NCBI GenBank assembly: GCA_002238415.1
Contig: MPMI01000015.1
Span: 1 to 64,000, forward strand
From: Desulfurellaceae bacterium bin18
Lineage (GTDB): Bacteria > Desulfobacterota > Binatia > Bin18
Direction: 5' to 3'
Length of the DNA: 64,000 bases
How positions within the stretch are numbered: the stretch's first letter is position 1; the number at the start of each line of letters is the position of its first letter. The notes under the pieces were generated by a model that saw only the letters and a program-made list of their open reading frames with translations, did no database searches and had not been told where the DNA came from. Below are positions 26,356 to 35,147 of the stretch, in pieces. The position numbers were made by a program, and so were the translations under genes.

Positions 26356-29208
26356 ATGACGCAAAGCAAGGCGGATCGCCAGACGAGGCGGCTTTTTCGG
26401 AACACGTCCGGACAAGATGAATTGTTCGAGAAATCCTACGAAGAGGAACTTGAAGCCCGGCGCGGCCAACCGGTTGAGTGCCTCGGAATGACGTTCGAGA
26501 ACGACGAGGAGCGCCGAGAGTATTTCCTTGAGAAGCTGCGCCAGAAGCTCAAGGACCCGGAGTTTCGCCAGATCGAGGGATTCCCGATTGGCGAGGACGA
26601 GGACATTTTACGGCTGTCGGACCCGCCGTATTACACCGCTTGCCCGAATCCCTTCCTGACCGAGTTCACCGAGTGTCACGGGCGTCCGTACGATCCTGAC
26701 GAGCCGTACCACCGCGAATCGTTCGCAGTGGACGTGAGTGAGGGTAAGACCGACCAACTCTACAGGGCACACAGCTACCACACCAAAGTGCCACATAGGG
26801 CAATCGTCCCGTCCATTCTGCACTACACCAAGCCGGGTGACATCGTCCTGGATGGCTTTTGCGGCTCCGGCATGACCGGCGTGGCCGCCCAATGGTGCGG
26901 AACAGCACCACTAGAGTTCCGGCAGGAAATCGAACAGCGATGGAAGGAGGAAGGACGGGAGTTGCCGGAATGGGGTGCGCGTCGTGTGATTCTCGGCGAC
27001 CTCTCACCGGCTGCCACCTTCATCGCTGCCAACTACAACCTCCCGTTCGACGTGGCGACATTCAGCGAAGCTGCCGGCCATCTTCTCAAGGAGATCGACG
27101 CGGAGATTGGTTGGATGTACGAGACCCTCCACGCTGACGAGAAGACCAAGGGACGAATCAACTACACCGTGTGGAGTGAGGTGTTCTCCTGTCCAGAGTG
27201 TGCTGGAGAAATCGTCTTTGCACGGGACGTTCCTGACAAGGTGACGCAGCGAATTGAGGCCAGTTTTCTATGCCCCGGATGTGGGACAGTCGTCAATAAG
27301 AGGCGTTTGGATCGCTTGTATGCCTCTGAATACGACCCCGGGATTGGGAAGATCGTTAAGACGCCGAAACGAGTTCCCGTCTTGATCAGCTACACGGTCG
27401 GAAAAAACAAATACGAGAAAGAACTCGATTCCGATGATATTGAGCTACTCCGTCGGATCACGAACCTACATCGTCCTACTGAGTTGCCGTTGGACAGAAT
27501 GATGCACTTGCCGGACGATATGGAACGCTGGGGAGATGAGTGGCGCCCAGGTGTCGCGGCATTCACTCACATCCATCACCTTTTTCTCCCTCGTGCAGGT
27601 CATGCATTGGCCGCTTTATGGAAACGCGCGACCAGGGACGATAACTCGCGGCTGCGCAACACGCTGCTCTTCTTCGTCGAGCAGGCAATTTGGGGCATGT
27701 CGGTGCTTACGCGATACGCACCAACGCATTATTCCCAGGTTAATCGTTACATGGCTGGCCGTATCCGTATGATGTCGCAACACGCAGAATGCAGTCCTTG
27801 GTATATACTCACCGGTAAGCTCAAACGGCTTACGGATGCATTCACGCCGCCACCATCAACAAGTACGATGTGCGCTGTCACGAACAGCGACTGCGCTCGA
27901 TTTCTACTAGAGGATAATTGTATCGACTACGTATTTACGGATCCCCCATTCGGAGACAACCTCGCATACGGCGAACTCAACTTTATCCACGAATCGTTTC
28001 TTCATGTTTTCACTGATCGCAAATTCGAAGCCATTATCAGCGATACACAAAAGAAAACCCTTTTCGAGTACCAGCGACTGATGCAACGATGCTTCATGGA
28101 ATATCATCGTGTCCTCAAGCCTGGGCGCTGGATGACTGTTGTATTTCACAATTCCAAGAACGCCGTCTGGAACGCGATACAAGAGGCTCTACTGGCTGCT
28201 GGATTCGTGGTTGCGGATGTTCGCACCCTGGATAAGAAACAGGGCACATTCAACCAAGTGGGTGCCATTGGCGCGGTCAAGCAGGATCTTGTCATTTCCG
28301 TCTACAAGCCGAACCACGGTCTGGAGGAACGGTTCAAGCTGAAGGCGGGGACCGCAGATGGCGCCTGGGACTTCGTCCGCACCCATCTGCGGCAGCTTCC
28401 CGTATTCGTCGCCAAGGACGGGCAGGCCGAGGTCATCGCCGAGCGCCAGAACTACCTGCTTTTCGACCGCATGGTGGCCTTCCACGTCCGGCGCGATGTG
28501 ACCGTTCCCTTATCCGCTGCTGAGTTTTACGCCGGTCTGGAACAGCGATTTCCTCCGCGTGATGGCATGTATTTCCTACCTGACCAAGCGGCCGAGTATG
28601 ACAAGAAACGCATGACGGTCAAAGAGATACTCCAACTCGATTTTTTTGTCTCTGACGAGGCGACAGCCATTCAGTGGCTCAAGCAGCAACTCACCAAGAA
28701 GCCACAGACCTTTCAGGACATCCATCCGCAGTTCCTGAAAGAGATCGGCGGCTGGTCGAAGCACGAGAAGCTGCCGGAACTGTCCGAAATGCTGGAACAG
28801 AACTTCCTGCGCTACGACGGCAATGGCGAGGTGCCCAGCCAGATTCACAGCTATCTCTCTTCGAACTTCAAGGAGCTACGCAACCGGCCCAAGGACGATC
28901 CAACACTCAAGGCCAAATCAAAGGACCGCTGGTACGTGCCCGACCCGAACAAGGCCGGCGACCTGGAGAAGCTACGCGAGCGCGCATTGCTCAAAGAGTT
29001 CGACGAGTACCTGTATTCCACGCAGAAAAAGTTGAAGGTCTTCCGCCTCGAAGCCGTCCGCTCCGGCTTCAAAAAGGCGTGGCAGGAGCGCGACTACGCC
29101 ACGATCATTGCCGTAGCTCGTAAGATACCCGAAACAATCCTCCAGGAGGACCAAAAACTCCTCATGTGGTTCGCCAACGCGACAACCAGGATGGGAGATG
29201 ACTCATGA
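26356..29208 (+). CDS. pglX: BREX-3 DNA methyltransferase PglX-type
   Basis: A 950-residue protein of the N6/N4 DNA methyltransferase superfamily, placed where BREX-3 operons carry pglXI. An early DILRLSDPPYYTACPNPF (DPPY at 89-92) is followed by a helical link. SAM-binding motif I is VLDGFCGSGMTGVAA (FCGSG at 168-172), a two-cysteine-pair insert CPECAGE...CPGCGTV may bind zinc (near 285-320), and catalytic motif IV is FTDPPFGDNL (DPPF at 529-532). The long C-terminal part resembles a specificity or adaptor region. It should methylate host DNA as the self mark. Its stop overlaps the next ATG (ATGA). Confidence 0.85.
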   Translation: MTQSKADRQTRRLFRNTSGQDELFEKSYEEELEARRGQPVECLGMTFENDEERREYFLEKLRQKLKDPEFRQIEGFPIGEDEDILRLSDPPYYTACPNPFLTEFTECHGRPYDPDEPYHRESFAVDVSEGKTDQLYRAHSYHTKVPHRAIVPSILHYTKPGDIVLDGFCGSGMTGVAAQWCGTAPLEFRQEIEQRWKEEGRELPEWGARRVILGDLSPAATFIAANYNLPFDVATFSEAAGHLLKEIDAEIGWMYETLHADEKTKGRINYTVWSEVFSCPECAGEIVFARDVPDKVTQRIEASFLCPGCGTVVNKRRLDRLYASEYDPGIGKIVKTPKRVPVLISYTVGKNKYEKELDSDDIELLRRITNLHRPTELPLDRMMHLPDDMERWGDEWRPGVAAFTHIHHLFLPRAGHALAALWKRATRDDNSRLRNTLLFFVEQAIWGMSVLTRYAPTHYSQVNRYMAGRIRMMSQHAECSPWYILTGKLKRLTDAFTPPPSTSTMCAVTNSDCARFLLEDNCIDYVFTDPPFGDNLAYGELNFIHESFLHVFTDRKFEAIISDTQKKTLFEYQRLMQRCFMEYHRVLKPGRWMTVVFHNSKNAVWNAIQEALLAAGFVVADVRTLDKKQGTFNQVGAIGAVKQDLVISVYKPNHGLEERFKLKAGTADGAWDFVRTHLRQLPVFVAKDGQAEVIAERQNYLLFDRMVAFHVRRDVTVPLSAAEFYAGLEQRFPPRDGMYFLPDQAAEYDKKRMTVKEILQLDFFVSDEATAIQWLKQQLTKKPQTFQDIHPQFLKEIGGWSKHEKLPELSEMLEQNFLRYDGNGEVPSQIHSYLSSNFKELRNRPKDDPTLKAKSKDRWYVPDPNKAGDLEKLRERALLKEFDEYLYSTQKKLKVFRLEAVRSGFKKAWQERDYATIIAVARKIPETILQEDQKLLMWFANATTRMGDDS

Positions 29209-31082
29209 TTACGAAGTGGAGGGTTTTTAACTTCAAATCGATACGTAAAGAAACCGCACTGAACTTCGCTCCACTAACGATTTTCGCAGGCGCTAACAGC
29301 AGCGGTAAGAGCACCTTTCTACAGTCCATCCTGCTCGTGGCACAAACGTTGGCTCATAAGGTCACATCACGATCTGTTGTACTGAACGGCGCGTTCGCAC
29401 GTCTTGGTCAATTTGACGACTTGCGTAGTGTAGATAGTGATGCAGATCAAATTGTCATCGGCTGGACAGTCCGACCGCTGCGAGATTTCCAGTCTCCTTT
29501 CTATGACGGTCGTAGCAGAGACGCACTATCATCTGTATCGTGCGAGGTCGCTTTCGACACGGAGGGTTCAGGCGCACAAAAGGAAATCTCACAAACTCAG
29601 CCCCGCTTGTCTTCATCACAGCTATCAACAACAACCCGTGACCCTGAAGAAGGCGATCAAGTTTTCTCTATAATAATCCGCCAAACAGCCGTTATGCATG
29701 ATGGAGCGAAGCAGAAATGGATTAACGCATCCGACAACGAAACCTCCCGGACCAGTTTACAGTACGATGTCGCGCTTGATGAAAATTCGCTTGCCGATAT
29801 CCGAGAGGAGTGGGGGTCAGCGGAGCTTGTGGGATGTCAGCCCAGGCATTTTCTTCCTGGACGCCTTTTCCTTGGCGTGGATATGGTTGTGGAAGATGCA
29901 CAAACCATATTGGACATCATTACGCGGGAAAATCCTCGTGGAATTATTCTTCGTCGCCATTACGAAGATCGTGAGATCGCTGTCCCTGCTACCATTGTTG
30001 ACTTCATTCTCAATCTAGCTGGTGACGCAAGCAAGGGGGCGCGGAGAATCCTATCGGAGCGCCTACAACACAGTCCTGACCTTTTTGGCTTCGACGGAGT
30101 TTCACTAGAAAAACTCATCAGAGCCCTAGTCCTGAGTGAAATCAACCCTGGCACCCGCCGAGAAATTCGACAACGGTTGGTAGAATCCGAAGAGCTTGAG
30201 CAATTGGTGATTGACTCCATGCGAGAGCACCGTAAGGAGGAACATGCAATTAGACCGTCCCCTCCTCCTCGTGCCATTGCGAGGGCAATTACGTACCTAG
30301 ACAACTTTTTTTCGACAGCAATCCGATATCTTGGTCCTCTTCGTGACGAACCCAAGTCGCTCTACCCATTGTCACCGGCCTCCGATCCGTCTGATGTTGG
30401 TCTCAAGGGCGAACACACTGCCGCAGTTTTGGAGTTATACAAAAACCGACCTGTCCGATACATCCCGACCTCTGCGTTTTCTGACGCAGAGAATAATCCT
30501 CAACCAATAACACGCGCGCTGGAAACCGCCGTCGTTGATTGGCTCCAATACCTTGGCGTAGCCGAAGACGTTAAAAGCGAGGACCGGGGGAAATTTGGCC
30601 ATGAGTTGACTGTCCGCATTGCCGGAACAAAACGACCACATGACTTGACCCATTTCGGGGTCGGCGTAAGTCAGGTCTTACCCATTCTGATTGCCAGCCT
30701 GCTTTCGGAACCGGACACGACGCTGGTTTTCGAGCAGCCCGAGCTACACCTGCACCCCAAGGTTCAAACCCGTCTTGCCGATTTCTTCCTATCCATAACA
30801 CGCCTCGGCAAGCAATGCGTGCTCGAAACTCATAGTGAATATCTTATTAACCGCCTCAGGTTTCGGGTCGCTGCGGCAGTTGAGCCTAACCCGTGGGTGG
30901 AAGCGGTAAAAATGTACTTTGTCGAGTGTCCGCCAGAGGGATCTACTTTCCAAGAAGTAAAAATCAACGAGTACGGTGCAGTTGTCGACTGGCCGGATGG
31001 ATTCTTTGACCAGAGCCAACAGGAGGCGGAGGCGATTCTTATGGCAGCGGTGAAGAAGCGCAAGAACAAAAGGAGGAGATAA
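29205..31082 (+). CDS. AAA ATPase of the OLD/DUF3696 type
   Basis: A 625-residue ABC/SMC-like ATPase. It opens MITKWRVFNFKSIRKETALN, then Walker A FAGANSSGKSTFL (GANSSGKST at 29-37). Near the C-terminus come the signature and Walker B region THFGVGVSQVLPILIASLL and VFEQPELHLHP, then ETHSEYLINRLRFRVA, as in DUF3696 proteins. No TOPRIM nuclease domain follows, so cutting, if any, must come from a partner. It is translationally coupled to pglX and to the next gene, and stands where BREX-3 normally has the helicase brxHII. Confidence 0.85.
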   Translation: MITKWRVFNFKSIRKETALNFAPLTIFAGANSSGKSTFLQSILLVAQTLAHKVTSRSVVLNGAFARLGQFDDLRSVDSDADQIVIGWTVRPLRDFQSPFYDGRSRDALSSVSCEVAFDTEGSGAQKEISQTQPRLSSSQLSTTTRDPEEGDQVFSIIIRQTAVMHDGAKQKWINASDNETSRTSLQYDVALDENSLADIREEWGSAELVGCQPRHFLPGRLFLGVDMVVEDAQTILDIITRENPRGIILRRHYEDREIAVPATIVDFILNLAGDASKGARRILSERLQHSPDLFGFDGVSLEKLIRALVLSEINPGTRREIRQRLVESEELEQLVIDSMREHRKEEHAIRPSPPPRAIARAITYLDNFFSTAIRYLGPLRDEPKSLYPLSPASDPSDVGLKGEHTAAVLELYKNRPVRYIPTSAFSDAENNPQPITRALETAVVDWLQYLGVAEDVKSEDRGKFGHELTVRIAGTKRPHDLTHFGVGVSQVLPILIASLLSEPDTTLVFEQPELHLHPKVQTRLADFFLSITRLGKQCVLETHSEYLINRLRFRVAAAVEPNPWVEAVKMYFVECPPEGSTFQEVKINEYGAVVDWPDGFFDQSQQEAEAILMAAVKKRKNKRRR

Positions 31083-31084
31083 AT

Positions 31085-32134
31085 GTGCCGAGTGTGACGA
31101 TAGATGCTGGAGTTTTGGCGCCGCCAACAGAAGACGGCTCAGCCGAAGATGTACGTAGATACATCAGCACACTCTTGGACTGGAAGAAGCTTCTTAAGGC
31201 ATCATGGGTGGCTGTATATATGAGTGCACGGGCCTCCGATGCCCTCTCTAAAGACGAGCTGTATCCGCTTCACAAGAGTTTGAGAAATCTCTTCGCGGCC
31301 AACGGAATCGAGGAATTTGCCGTTAATGATGTCGTCACAGTAGCATATGCACTGCTCCAACTCACACCATCATTTGAGGAACGCTTTAGCATCTCGGATG
31401 TCTGGACAGATGGTCTGTTAGTTGACCCTGACATCTTAGGGCCATCGGCAGGTAGCGCACTTCGAGAGGACCTTGCTCGTTGTTTAATCTTAATCGCCAT
31501 TCTTCGCCGGTACTGCGGGGATGCCATTCGTGATCATTTTCTAATTCTTCGAGATGCGCCGGGGCCGGTCGTTACTGTACAGGCCAAAATCGAAGAGATA
31601 GACCATAACCGTGACGACCCTAACGGGTTGCCCACCCCTCCTGAAATGTTCAAGGGGGATGTCCTGATTTGTGATGATTTCAGAGGATTCATTCAATGTT
31701 TGAACGAGTCCTCCATCCTCGTCAGTTCCACAGACATTTCAGGGTTGGAGATGGCAATCCGTATCGCCCTTTATAAATCGCGACTCGAGCAAGGCGACGA
31801 TCCCGATTGGGATAATCTACGGGGTCTTCACATAGGTCGCCGTTTTATTGATACCGTACACGATTCATTCAGGAATCAGGGAGATTCATTTCCAGCAAGA
31901 GTTCTTCGTGCAATCGTTGAAACGCTGGACGAGAAAAATATGACGGCGACGCATGCGTTAAGGACGGGCTCCGGCGGCGGCAATCCCCAGCGAAAGCGGG
32001 CAGCAGATGGCGCTGGGGCTATGCGTCGGGACATCGATCGAGACCATCATCTTCACTACTGGTTATGCAGCGATGGGGTTGTTGAACTCGCCTCGGTCAG
32101 TTACCCGCACAACAACTTTTTGATCCCAGAATGA
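31085..32134 (+). CDS. Unknown partner of the DUF3696 ATPase
   Basis: A 349-residue protein I do not recognise. It starts at a GTG 2 bp after the ATPase gene, behind AGGAGG. The N-terminal half is helical (LLDWKKLLKASWVAVYMSAR, then YPLHKSLRNLFAANGI); the middle has FKGDVLICDDFRGFI and a helix LEMAIRIALYKSRLEQG. The C-terminus is basic and then ends with HHLHYWLCSDGVVELASVSY and HNNFLIPE. The final block looks like a conserved small domain. Tight coupling to the ATPase suggests an effector or sensor of a two-gene module. No membrane span or classical nuclease motif is obvious. Confidence 0.6.
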   Translation: MPSVTIDAGVLAPPTEDGSAEDVRRYISTLLDWKKLLKASWVAVYMSARASDALSKDELYPLHKSLRNLFAANGIEEFAVNDVVTVAYALLQLTPSFEERFSISDVWTDGLLVDPDILGPSAGSALREDLARCLILIAILRRYCGDAIRDHFLILRDAPGPVVTVQAKIEEIDHNRDDPNGLPTPPEMFKGDVLICDDFRGFIQCLNESSILVSSTDISGLEMAIRIALYKSRLEQGDDPDWDNLRGLHIGRRFIDTVHDSFRNQGDSFPARVLRAIVETLDEKNMTATHALRTGSGGGNPQRKRAADGAGAMRRDIDRDHHLHYWLCSDGVVELASVSYPHNNFLIPE

Positions 32135-32367
32135 AGCTCAGGACTCTGGGACAGGGACTACTGACGGCGTCACGTATGTCACCTCCACTGTATACATAGC
32201 GGATGCCTTGACCCAGGATGTCTTGCTTGCGCCCATCGAAGGTCCACGACTATAGGCCGAGATTGATCCAGCAGGAAGAATGTACGTGGAACGAAGAACT
32301 CAAACGCGAAGCTCGGGCGTAGCCGGAGATAGTACCCTTCTTGTCAGCCGGGTTGAGAGAAGCGCCC
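32135..32367 (+). other. Only sizeable gap in the BREX-like operon; possible deletion scar
   Basis: All other junctions in this operon are overlaps or gaps of 34 bp or less, but here 233 bp separate the unknown gene and pglZ. A short frame ends RLIQQEECTWNEELKREARA before a TAG at about 32320, which could be the tail of a lost gene. BREX-3 operons carry brxHII before pglZ, so this may be what is left of it. That last point is inference. Confidence 0.4.
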
Positions 32368-34374
32368 ATGAGTAGCTGGCGCGACCAGATTCTCAGAGAG
32401 TTCACTCCCGACGTTGCCCGGCTGACGCTGGTTGCCGACCCGGACGGGCTTCTTCTGGAAGAAGGCGTTCTTGCCGGCATACGCGAGCGGGGCTTTGAAC
32501 TGCTCCCGTTCGAGGATCATATCGCCTTTCGGTATGCCTACGAATCCAGGTTCCGTTCCCGCTGGGACCAGGGTGCACAGACCGATTTGGTGGTGGTGTT
32601 GCGCTCCGCAGCCAGCGACCTCGGTTCCCTGCCCTACGACTTACTCCAAGCCGGCCGTAGCTTGTCTTTCAGTCTCGGGGAGATATTTCCCAACCTGAGC
32701 TATCCCATTTTGACAGCGTTAGATCGTGGAGAGCTTGATGCACTTTACGAAGCCCAGAAGCAACACGCTCCCGGCGTCTTGGGCGACAACGCTACCAAGG
32801 AATTCGTCCTGCGGCATGTCTTCGGCATTGCGCTGGAGCTTATCAGAAAGCCGTCCGATCTGCTGCGCGTGCTCCTTCGCCGCCACTACCAAGAGCAGCG
32901 AATTCCCGCTCTACTTGATGAACGCCTTGTCCAGCTTCTCCGCCGACGGAACGATTTTGAAGAGTGGCCGCTCGAAACGATCATCCCGGACCGGGAGGCT
33001 TTTTTTGCCTTTCTCCAGGAACGCTGGCCCATCTTTCTCGACCGGTCGGCAAAGCGGGCCGGTCTTCGCGTTCGAGAGTATAAAGGCTCCTATGGCTTCA
33101 GGCTTCCCGGTCCTTCGGATTTGCCCTTCGACCACAACGACATTCGTGTCTATATGGATAACCTGTTCCTCGAAGGACTGCTTCGAGCCGTTCCCCATCC
33201 ACAAGCCGAATCGTTGTCAAAGACTTGGCTCACCAGCGGAATCCGAACGGACGAACAGGCAGACAGAACACGCCGCGTGGCTGGCCTTCTCGACGCCATA
33301 GCTGCCTCCATTCCAAAAGAGGATGCGCGGCATGACGCTTGGTTCCATTTCGCCAAGACTTGGGCCGAGCTTGTCAGTCTTGCTCTGGAATCGGATACAG
33401 CCATGTCTGAAACAACGCGTCAGAGGATGGAGGCGCTGCAAACGCAGATAGATGTTGCGCTTGTACCCTGGCTGACAAAACGCTACGCGGGATTGATCAA
33501 CCTGCCGCCGGTTCCGCCGGTCATGCTCCACCACATTCCACGCTTCCTGTCCAGGCACATTACCGATGCTAAGGACCACAAAGTTGCATTCGTTCTGGTG
33601 GACGGCCTTTCGCTGGATCAGTGGATCGTCATCCGCAAGGAGCTTATGAAACAACGTCCGGGATTCCGGTTCTGTGAAAACGCGGTGTTCGCCTGGATCC
33701 CGACTATCACATCTGTTTCGCGGCAGGCGGCCTTTGCAGGAAAACCGCCCGTCTACTTTCCGAACAGCATCCACACCACTAATAAGGAGCCCGCGCTGTG
33801 GGCGCAATTCTGGGTGGACCAGGGGCTGACACAACAGGAAGTCGCATACGCCAAGGGGCTAGGTGACGGCTCCTTGGAAAACGTGGAGGAGATGATTTCC
33901 AGGTCTAAGACACGTGTCGCCGGCTTGGTCGTCGACAAAGTGGACAAGATCATGCACGGCATGGAACTTGGCGTTGCGGGGATGCACAACCAAGTCCGAC
34001 AGTGGGCCGGTCAGCCGTTCATGGCAAACCTTTTCGATCTGCTTCTGAAAAATGGATTTCGAGTCTACCTGACTTCGGATCACGGAAATATCGAGGCGAC
34101 CGGGTATGGCCGTCCCGCTGAGGGAGCGGTTGCGGACTTGCGCGGTGAGCGTGTTCGCATCTACTCCGATTCATTGCTGCGTGGCCGGCTCAAAAAGCGA
34201 TTTCCAGACGCCCTGGAATGGCCACCAATTGGACTACCGGAAGATTACTTACCTCTACTCGCTCCCGGCCGTTCGGCGTTTGTGCGTAAGACCGAAGTCA
34301 TTGTCGGTCACGGCGGTGCGTCTCTGGAGGAACTGGTCGTCCCTCTTGTGCAAATCGAAATGGGGAATACATGA
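32368..34374 (+). CDS. pglZ: BREX-3 phosphatase PglZ
   Basis: A 668-residue protein of the alkaline phosphatase superfamily and a core part of BREX. The N-terminal half is helical and specific to the BREX-3 type. The C-terminal half holds the metal-site strands AFVLVDGLSLDQW (Asp near 412), AWIPTITSVSRQAAFAG with the nucleophile-region Thr/Ser, KVDKIMHGMELG and YLTSDHGNIEATG (DHG near 571-573), then a late VIVGHGGASLEELVVP. I choose ATG 32368 over the TTG at 32341, because the protein then opens MSSWRDQILREFTP. Its stop overlaps the brxA ATG by 4 bp. Confidence 0.9.
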   Translation: MSSWRDQILREFTPDVARLTLVADPDGLLLEEGVLAGIRERGFELLPFEDHIAFRYAYESRFRSRWDQGAQTDLVVVLRSAASDLGSLPYDLLQAGRSLSFSLGEIFPNLSYPILTALDRGELDALYEAQKQHAPGVLGDNATKEFVLRHVFGIALELIRKPSDLLRVLLRRHYQEQRIPALLDERLVQLLRRRNDFEEWPLETIIPDREAFFAFLQERWPIFLDRSAKRAGLRVREYKGSYGFRLPGPSDLPFDHNDIRVYMDNLFLEGLLRAVPHPQAESLSKTWLTSGIRTDEQADRTRRVAGLLDAIAASIPKEDARHDAWFHFAKTWAELVSLALESDTAMSETTRQRMEALQTQIDVALVPWLTKRYAGLINLPPVPPVMLHHIPRFLSRHITDAKDHKVAFVLVDGLSLDQWIVIRKELMKQRPGFRFCENAVFAWIPTITSVSRQAAFAGKPPVYFPNSIHTTNKEPALWAQFWVDQGLTQQEVAYAKGLGDGSLENVEEMISRSKTRVAGLVVDKVDKIMHGMELGVAGMHNQVRQWAGQPFMANLFDLLLKNGFRVYLTSDHGNIEATGYGRPAEGAVADLRGERVRIYSDSLLRGRLKKRFPDALEWPPIGLPEDYLPLLAPGRSAFVRKTEVIVGHGGASLEELVVPLVQIEMGNT

Positions 34375-35147
34375 ACGGACGAAAAACCCAGATCGGTTTC
34401 AGCCAACGTATCCGACTTGAGTGGTTGGAACAGACAGCCAATTTGATACTGGCTGGGAACGACAAGACCGCTATCAACGATATGCTCCAAGATATATTGG
34501 AGGACAAGGTGTCCGTCGGTGGGAAATCCGTTAGGGGCAATAGAGAAAAAGTAATTACCATCCTGTTGAAGACCTGGCTCACGGTGCCTTGTGAATTAGA
34601 AACCTTACGGGACGAGGGTCTGGAAATACTCCAGGGACTCGCCCGCAAAGACAGAATTGCTGTTCACTGGGGTATGGCGCTGGCGGCCTATCCCTTTTGG
34701 GGCGCAGTCGCCGCGCACACGGGCAGACTCTTGCGGCTCCAGGGGTCAGCCGCGGCGGCGCATGTCCAGCGCCGGGTCAAGGAGGAATACGGAGAACGTG
34801 AAACCGCTTCGCGGGCGGCTCGGCGTGTGCTTCGGTCCTTCATCGATTGGGGGGTTTTGAACGAGACGCATGACAAAGGGGTCTATGCACAAGGGAAACA
34901 ATACTCGGTTGAGGAACCCAGGCTTATCGCCTGGATGGTGGTAGCGTCTCTTCGTGCCCGTGCGAACGAGTCTGCCGCCATAAGAGACCTGCTGGACAGT
35001 CCGAGCCTCTTTCCATTCCGTTTGACCCACATCTCAGCCGAGCAAATGGCATCCCTCTCTCCTTGCCTGAATATCCTGCGGCACGGTCTGGATGATACCC
35101 TTGCGATGCTGCGTAAAGAAGGTCAGGCCGGCGAGAAGAGGGATTAA
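34371..35147 (+). CDS. brxA: BREX protein BrxA
   Basis: A 258-residue, mostly helical basic protein that closes the operon, the place of brxA in BREX type 3. It opens GRKTQIGFSQRIRLEWLEQT, then has VITILLKTWLTVPCELETLR, MALAAYPFWGAVAAHTGRLL and RAARRVLRSFIDWGVL, consistent with the BrxA (DUF1819-like) family that resembles NusB-type nucleic-acid-binding folds. It ends at a TAA that shares bases with the stop of the convergent DUF1302 gene. Confidence 0.8.
   Translation: MNGRKTQIGFSQRIRLEWLEQTANLILAGNDKTAINDMLQDILEDKVSVGGKSVRGNREKVITILLKTWLTVPCELETLRDEGLEILQGLARKDRIAVHWGMALAAYPFWGAVAAHTGRLLRLQGSAAAAHVQRRVKEEYGERETASRAARRVLRSFIDWGVLNETHDKGVYAQGKQYSVEEPRLIAWMVVASLRARANESAAIRDLLDSPSLFPFRLTHISAEQMASLSPCLNILRHGLDDTLAMLRKEGQAGEKRD

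Noticed and set aside
21703..35147. Assignment as the MADS (methylation-associated) defence system
   Set aside because: An HTH, a methylase and ATPases fit loosely, but BrxF, PglZ, the DUF6079/BrxC protein and BrxA point clearly to BREX type 3; no protein kinase is present.
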